From assembly GCA_900316475.1 (NCBI GenBank), contig ONDA01000018.1, positions 1-64,000 on the forward strand: a DNA stretch of 64,000 nt, given 5' to 3'. This DNA is from an uncultured Prevotellaceae bacterium. Lineage in GTDB: Bacteria; Bacteroidota; Bacteroidia; Bacteroidales; Bacteroidaceae. Below are positions 60,620-64,000 of the stretch, piece by piece. Each line of letters starts with the position of its first letter. Positions within the stretch are counted from its first letter, which is position 1. Below the pieces are notes generated by a model. That model was not told the origin of the DNA. It searched no databases and saw only the letters and a program-made list of their open reading frames with translations. The translations under genes were made by a program, and so were the position numbers.

Positions 60620-61534
60620 TCAAGCAATTTTCTTGCGATCGGCCAAAAACATGCCGAGGAGGATAAAGACGGTGCCTAACAGGAACCAGAGGGTAATCTG
60701 CTCGTTGAGTATCCACCAGGCAAAGACGATGGTGGTAAGAGGATTGAAATAGACCCAGTTGGTGGCGACAACGGTTCCTAACTGACGGATAACCCAGTTC
60801 CAAACGAGGAAACAGATCAGAGAGGCAATGATGCCAAGGAAAAAGATGTTGAAAAGGATTGAGAAATTGAAGGTTTGGAAAACAGAAGGATCTGCCTCTT
60901 CTGGTCTTAGAAGATAATAGGGAATCATCGTGAGAAGACCGTAAAAGAATACCTTACGCGTAATGAATACCGTTGAATACCGCTCAAGGGCGGGTTTCAT
61001 TAAGATGCTGTAGACAGCCCAGCAGAGACAGGCGCCGAAAGCCAGCATGTCGCCAAGCGGCGACAGATGGAGCACGATGCGCCCGTTGAGCACGACAACA
61101 GCCATGCCCAGAAAGGCCAGCAGCGACCCGACTACCTGCACGCGCGAGACTGGCTCACTTTGGCGATAGAACAGAGCTATCAGCAACATGGCAAACAGGG
61201 GACAGGAGCAGACAATCAGCGACGTGTTAGTGGCGGTGGTGTAGAGCATCGCCGCATTCTCAGCCAAGAAATAGACGGAGCCGCCCGTGATGCCGAGTGT
61301 CACCATCAGCAGTTCATCCTTCAATGACGAGCAGAAGAGACGGAACGAAGAAGAGTGCATCAGCACATCCCAACACGCCAGCAGGAAGTAGGCTATGATG
61401 AAACGAAGTGTAAAGATTTGGGCAGGCGTCAGACCTGCCTGAAGCAGCATCTTTGTGAACACGAAAGTGCTGCCCCAAATAGCTACCACGACAAACGCCA
61501 CAAGGTGATATTTCAGTCTATGTATTAGTTCCAC
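60620..61534 (-). CDS. DMT-superfamily (EamA) transporter
   Basis: About ten transmembrane helices in two EamA repeats (304 residues): VVVAIWGSTFVFTKMLL near the start and VFFYGLLTMIPYYLLR..., VVATNWVYFNPLTTIVFAWWIL in the second half. The TAATTTTG box (61547-61540) lies within the upstream frame, so I place the start at the GTG 61534; an ATG at 61552 is the alternative if another promoter is used. Substrate unknown; probably a metabolite exporter. Confidence 0.85.
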   Translation of the reverse strand: MELIHRLKYHLVAFVVVAIWGSTFVFTKMLLQAGLTPAQIFTLRFIIAYFLLACWDVLMHSSSFRLFCSSLKDELLMVTLGITGGSVYFLAENAAMLYTTATNTSLIVCSCPLFAMLLIALFYRQSEPVSRVQVVGSLLAFLGMAVVVLNGRIVLHLSPLGDMLAFGACLCWAVYSILMKPALERYSTVFITRKVFFYGLLTMIPYYLLRPEEADPSVFQTFNFSILFNIFFLGIIASLICFLVWNWVIRQLGTVVATNWVYFNPLTTIVFAWWILNEQITLWFLLGTVFILLGMFLADRKKIA

Positions 61535-61539
61535 GGCGG

Positions 61540-61547
61540 CAAAATTA
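61540..61547 (-). promoter_or_regulatory. Promoter box of the DMT transporter
   Basis: TAATTTTG on the minus strand; transcription would begin at or next to the GTG at 61534, implying a leaderless message. Confidence 0.45.
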
Positions 61548-61684
61548 CACATTTTTTTCAAGAAGACCAACTCCTACGCGGTATTTAACGATTACTTAGT
61601 AATATGCAAAAGAAAATAACGACCAAGGTCGAGCGGAGTCTTAGCTGCAAGGGGTGGCTATCTGACATTCCATGAAGCAGGCTA

Positions 61685-61721
61685 AAGAAAAAGGCAAGGA
61701 CTCTGTCGGGAATCCTTGCCT
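61685..61721 (-). terminator. Intrinsic terminator after tyrA
   Basis: AGGCAAGGA (61692-61700) and TCCTTGCCT (61713-61721) form a 9-bp stem; T-rich tail TTTTTCTTT on the minus strand, 10 bp after the tyrA stop. Confidence 0.88.
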
Positions 61722-61731
61722 GAGATGAAAC

Positions 61732-62526
61732 CTACTTCTTGATCTCAATGTCGCTCTTGACGTTGTTGCGAATCTTCGTCAGATATGCCTTCATGCCGGC
61801 GGCATCCTTGTTGTCGATGATTTCCAACAGTTCCTTCAGTTCGGTGCGAATCTGCGAGACCTGGTCGTGGGTGTAGGGGTTGAACAGGATTTCCTGCAGC
61901 AGGTAGTCGTCCTCGTTGAGCACGCCCTTGGCAATACGCATGTGGCGCTTGAAGGTGGTGCCCGGCGCGTCCTGATGCTTCATGACGGCGGCGAAGACGA
62001 AGGTCGAGACGAAAGGAATAGACAACGAGTAGGCCACCGTGCGGTCGTGCTCGTCGAAGGTGTACTCATAGATGTTCAGTCCTAACTTCTGATAGAGGTC
62101 CTTGAAGAAGATGCGGCCCATGTAGTCGCCCTCGCTGATGATGATGGCGTTCTCCTCGGAGAGCTGCTGCAGGTTGGCGAAGGTGGGGCCGAACATCGGG
62201 TGCGTAGAGACGTAACGCATTCCCGTCTGTTCGTAGAACTCCTTCAGGTCGGTCTTCACCGAGGCGATGTCGCTGATGATGCACTCCTTCGGAAGGTACG
62301 GGAGTACCTCCTTGAAGACGGGGATGGTGTACTTCAGCGTGACGGCGTTGATGAGCAGTTCAGGTTTGAAGTCCTGTATCTCCTCGTAGGTCGTAAAACG
62401 CTGACAGTTATAGGTGAACCGCATGCGCTTCGGGTCGCGCTCGAAGACGGCTACCTCGTGGTCGAAACTCAGCAGGTCGATGAAGAAGCTTCCCATCTTG
62501 CCTGCGCCCATGACTAATATTTTCAT
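61732..62526 (-). CDS. tyrA: Prephenate dehydrogenase
   Basis: TyrA (264 residues) oxidatively decarboxylates prephenate to 4-hydroxyphenylpyruvate with NAD(P). It shows the Rossmann motif GAGKMGSFF (7-15), ISDIASVKTDLKEF, STHPMFGPTFA and a helical C-terminal domain. It is the last gene of the aromatic amino acid operon, 1 bp after the DAHP synthase gene. Confidence 0.93.
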   Translation of the reverse strand: MKILVMGAGKMGSFFIDLLSFDHEVAVFERDPKRMRFTYNCQRFTTYEEIQDFKPELLINAVTLKYTIPVFKEVLPYLPKECIISDIASVKTDLKEFYEQTGMRYVSTHPMFGPTFANLQQLSEENAIIISEGDYMGRIFFKDLYQKLGLNIYEYTFDEHDRTVAYSLSIPFVSTFVFAAVMKHQDAPGTTFKRHMRIAKGVLNEDDYLLQEILFNPYTHDQVSQIRTELKELLEIIDNKDAAGMKAYLTKIRNNVKSDIEIKK

Positions 62527-62527
62527 A

Positions 62528-63592
62528 TTACTTATTGATGATTTCTATCTGCTGACGCACGCTCTCCTCGTGGATGCTCTCGAAGACCTTGGCAACGAAC
62601 TCGGGTGACATACCCGTGAGCGAGCCCTGCACGCCACGCTTCTCCAGAATCTCGTTGTAGCGCGATGCCTGCAACACGGTCATATTATGTTCCTTCTTAT
62701 AATAGCCAATCTCGCGGCAGACGCTCATACGCTTTGCCAGCAGTTCCATCAGCTGGTTGTCGAGTTCGTCAATCTGTTTACGCAGCTGGGTGATGCCTTC
62801 TGTAGACACATGTTCATCGCGGATGATAAGGAGTCCGAGGATATAGTCGAGCACGTCGGGTGTCACCTGCTGTTTGGCGTCGCTCCATGCCTTGTCGGGT
62901 TCGCAGTGGCTCTCTACTATCAGACCATCGAAGCCCAGGTCCATGGCCTGCTGACAGAGCGGTGCTATGAGTTCACGCCGGCCGCCGATGTGCGAGGGGT
63001 CGCAGATGATGGGCAGTTCGGGTATGCGACGGTGCAGTTCGATGGGAATCTGCCACATCGGTGCATTACGGTAGATTTTCTGCTCGAAGCTGGAAAAGCC
63101 TCGGTGGATGGCTCCTAAGCGCTTGATGCCCGCCTGGTTCAGACGCTCCATAGCGCCTATCCACAACTCCAGGTCGGGGTTGACGGGGTTTTTCACGAAG
63201 ACGGGAATGTCGACGCCCTTCAGTGCGTCGGCCAGTGCCTGCATGGCAAAGGGGTTAGCCGTGGTGCGGGCACCAATCCACAGGATGTCCATGCCGTACT
63301 TCAGTGCCAATTCCACGTGCTCGGGTGTAGCCACCTCGGTGGAGATGAGCATGTGAGTCTCGTCCTTCACCCGCTTCATCCAGGGCAGTGCTTTTTCGCC
63401 GTGGCCTTCGAAGCCACCAGGTTTGGTACGGGGTTTCCACACGCCGGCGCGGAAGTTATGACAGCCTTTCATGGCCAGCTGTCGGGCGGTATTCATCACT
63501 TGCTCCTCAGTCTCTGCCGAACAGGGTCCGGCAATGACGAACGGGCGTTCGTTGTCACTCGGTAAATTCAATGGCTGTAAGTCTAATTCCAT
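62528..63592 (-). CDS. DAHP synthase / chorismate mutase fusion
   Basis: This 354-residue bifunctional enzyme has a 3-deoxy-7-phosphoheptulonate synthase domain (1 to about 260; IAGPCSAETEEQV, RAGVWKPRTKPGGFEG, ICDPSHIGGRRE, VESHCEPDKAWSDA). The type II chorismate mutase domain (about 265-354) has EGITQLRKQIDELDNQLMELLAKRMSVCREIGYYKKEHN. It makes the first shikimate-pathway intermediate and converts chorismate to prephenate, which TyrA then uses. It is subject to feedback control in related organisms. Confidence 0.95.
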   Translation of the reverse strand: MELDLQPLNLPSDNERPFVIAGPCSAETEEQVMNTARQLAMKGCHNFRAGVWKPRTKPGGFEGHGEKALPWMKRVKDETHMLISTEVATPEHVELALKYGMDILWIGARTTANPFAMQALADALKGVDIPVFVKNPVNPDLELWIGAMERLNQAGIKRLGAIHRGFSSFEQKIYRNAPMWQIPIELHRRIPELPIICDPSHIGGRRELIAPLCQQAMDLGFDGLIVESHCEPDKAWSDAKQQVTPDVLDYILGLLIIRDEHVSTEGITQLRKQIDELDNQLMELLAKRMSVCREIGYYKKEHNMTVLQASRYNEILEKRGVQGSLTGMSPEFVAKVFESIHEESVRQQIEIINK

Positions 63593-63598
63593 AAGGAC

Positions 63599-63736
63599 TC
63601 TCCCCCGCCCCCTCCCTGTGAGGGAGGGGAGTAGAATGCTTGTCGGGGGTATTCTACTGATATTGTTTATTTATTTATGATTTTTCTGCCGTAAGAAGTT
63701 ACCACTCCCTTCCTCACAGGGAGGGCGGGAGAAGGG
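63599..63736. repeat. C/G-rich inverted repeat pair between aroF-like gene and aminotransferase
   Basis: CTCCCCCGCCCCCTCCCTGT with GAGGGAGGGG at 63600-63630 is matched in inverted orientation by ACTCCCTTCCTCACAGGGAG and GGCGGGAGAA at 63703-63731. Each arm also forms a local hairpin (CCCTCCCTGTGAGGGAGGG). The right arm supplies the last codons (LLPPSL) and stop of the aminotransferase. Confidence 0.7.
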
Positions 63737-64000
63737 TCTTCTTTATCCGTTCTAATGCTTCTTGGATTTTCTCTTCCTTTGCACACAGCGAGATGCGGAT
63801 GTAGCGCTCGCCATTGCGGCCAAAGATGAAGCCTGGTGTGATGAAGACACGAGCCTCGTGGAGCACGCGCTCCGTCAAATCCTCCACATTCTTGATGCTG
63901 TCAGGGATACGTCCCCAGAGGAACATACCCACTTGTTGCGGGTCGTAGGTACAGCCCAGCACGTCCATGATCTGCTCGGCGTACTGTCGGCGGCGGGCGT
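63714..64000 (-). CDS. Aminotransferase class I/II, C-terminal part
   Basis: The gene runs off the right edge; 95 codons are visible, with QQVGMFLWGRIPDSI, ERVLHEARVFITPGFIFG and RYIRISLCAKEEKIQEALERI, the C-terminal PLP-dependent aminotransferase pattern with the substrate-binding Arg (RYIRISL). It sits upstream of DAHP synthase/chorismate mutase and tyrA, so it probably transaminates phenylpyruvate or hydroxyphenylpyruvate. The C-terminal six residues come from a repeat. Confidence 0.88.
   Translation of the reverse strand, partial: ARRRQYAEQIMDVLGCTYDPQQVGMFLWGRIPDSIKNVEDLTERVLHEARVFITPGFIFGRNGERYIRISLCAKEEKIQEALERIKKTLLPPSL

Overview
The window looks like chromosome of a gut Prevotella-type bacterium (order Bacteroidales). 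The grounds are many promoters of the Bacteroidota form TTTG-N19/20-TAnnTTTG, type IX secretion-like C-terminal tails (G-x-Y-I-x-x-G-x-K-V), fimbrillin-like lipoproteins, a 2-oxoacid:ferredoxin oxidoreductase operon, a VirE-type primase next to an HU-like protein, and an AEC/DMT/GH53 gene complement. No rRNA or tRNA gene was found. Most housekeeping genes lie on the minus strand.

Layout. 1-4.1 kb: remains of a toxin-antitoxin locus, a fimbrillin-like lipoprotein coupled to a 45-residue small protein, a repeat patch and an XRE regulator. 4.8-11.5 kb: holA, a small nuclease-like gene, a zinc-ribbon/Nif3 pair and an ECF sigma/anti-sigma/exported-protein operon. 12.1-19.2 kb: an accessory island (YhcG-type nuclease, WYL regulator, and a five-gene membrane module with a YaaW-family protein, an M48 peptidase, a small membrane protein, a glycine-rich coiled-coil protein and a membrane protein). 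Its two flanks carry the same intergenic repeats. 20-27.5 kb: secreted nuclease, korABCD-like operon, AEC transporter, folD, and an ffh gene that appears to lack about 35 residues of its N domain.

27.6-37.4 kb is the most interesting segment. It is a single plus-strand operon behind a textbook promoter and looks like a pathway for a ribosomally made, modified peptide. It encodes a lasso-B2-like leader protease, three radical SAM enzymes, a PqqD-like leader-binding protein, a 47-residue precursor whose C-terminal half is nearly half tyrosine, an HPr-kinase-like protein, an ABC exporter, a DUF6056 membrane protein, a nucleotidyltransferase-like protein and a lysophospholipid acyltransferase-like protein. 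It has the accessory genes of lasso-peptide clusters but no asparagine-synthetase-like cyclase. I do not recognise it as a described system.

37.4-43.3 kb: a secreted-protein gene cut at its 5' end by a duplicated piece of ffh, a QueH/5-formyl-THF cyclo-ligase fusion containing heptanucleotide repeat arrays, a solitary XRE antitoxin-like gene and an AbiH-type gene. 43.4-50.6 kb: an MBG-repeat protein and a dockerin-bearing subtilase behind a possible PD-(D/E)XK gene. 50.6-51 kb holds a candidate structured RNA. 51-56 kb: macro-domain protein, carboxylesterase, DnaJ/TerB protein, inositol monophosphatase-like protein and an Rpn-type nuclease. 56.5-59.4 kb: a VirE-type primase flanked by roughly 90-bp inverted repeats, then an HU-like gene. 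59.4-64 kb: GH53 galactanase, DMT transporter and part of an aromatic amino acid operon (tyrA, DAHP synthase/chorismate mutase, aminotransferase).
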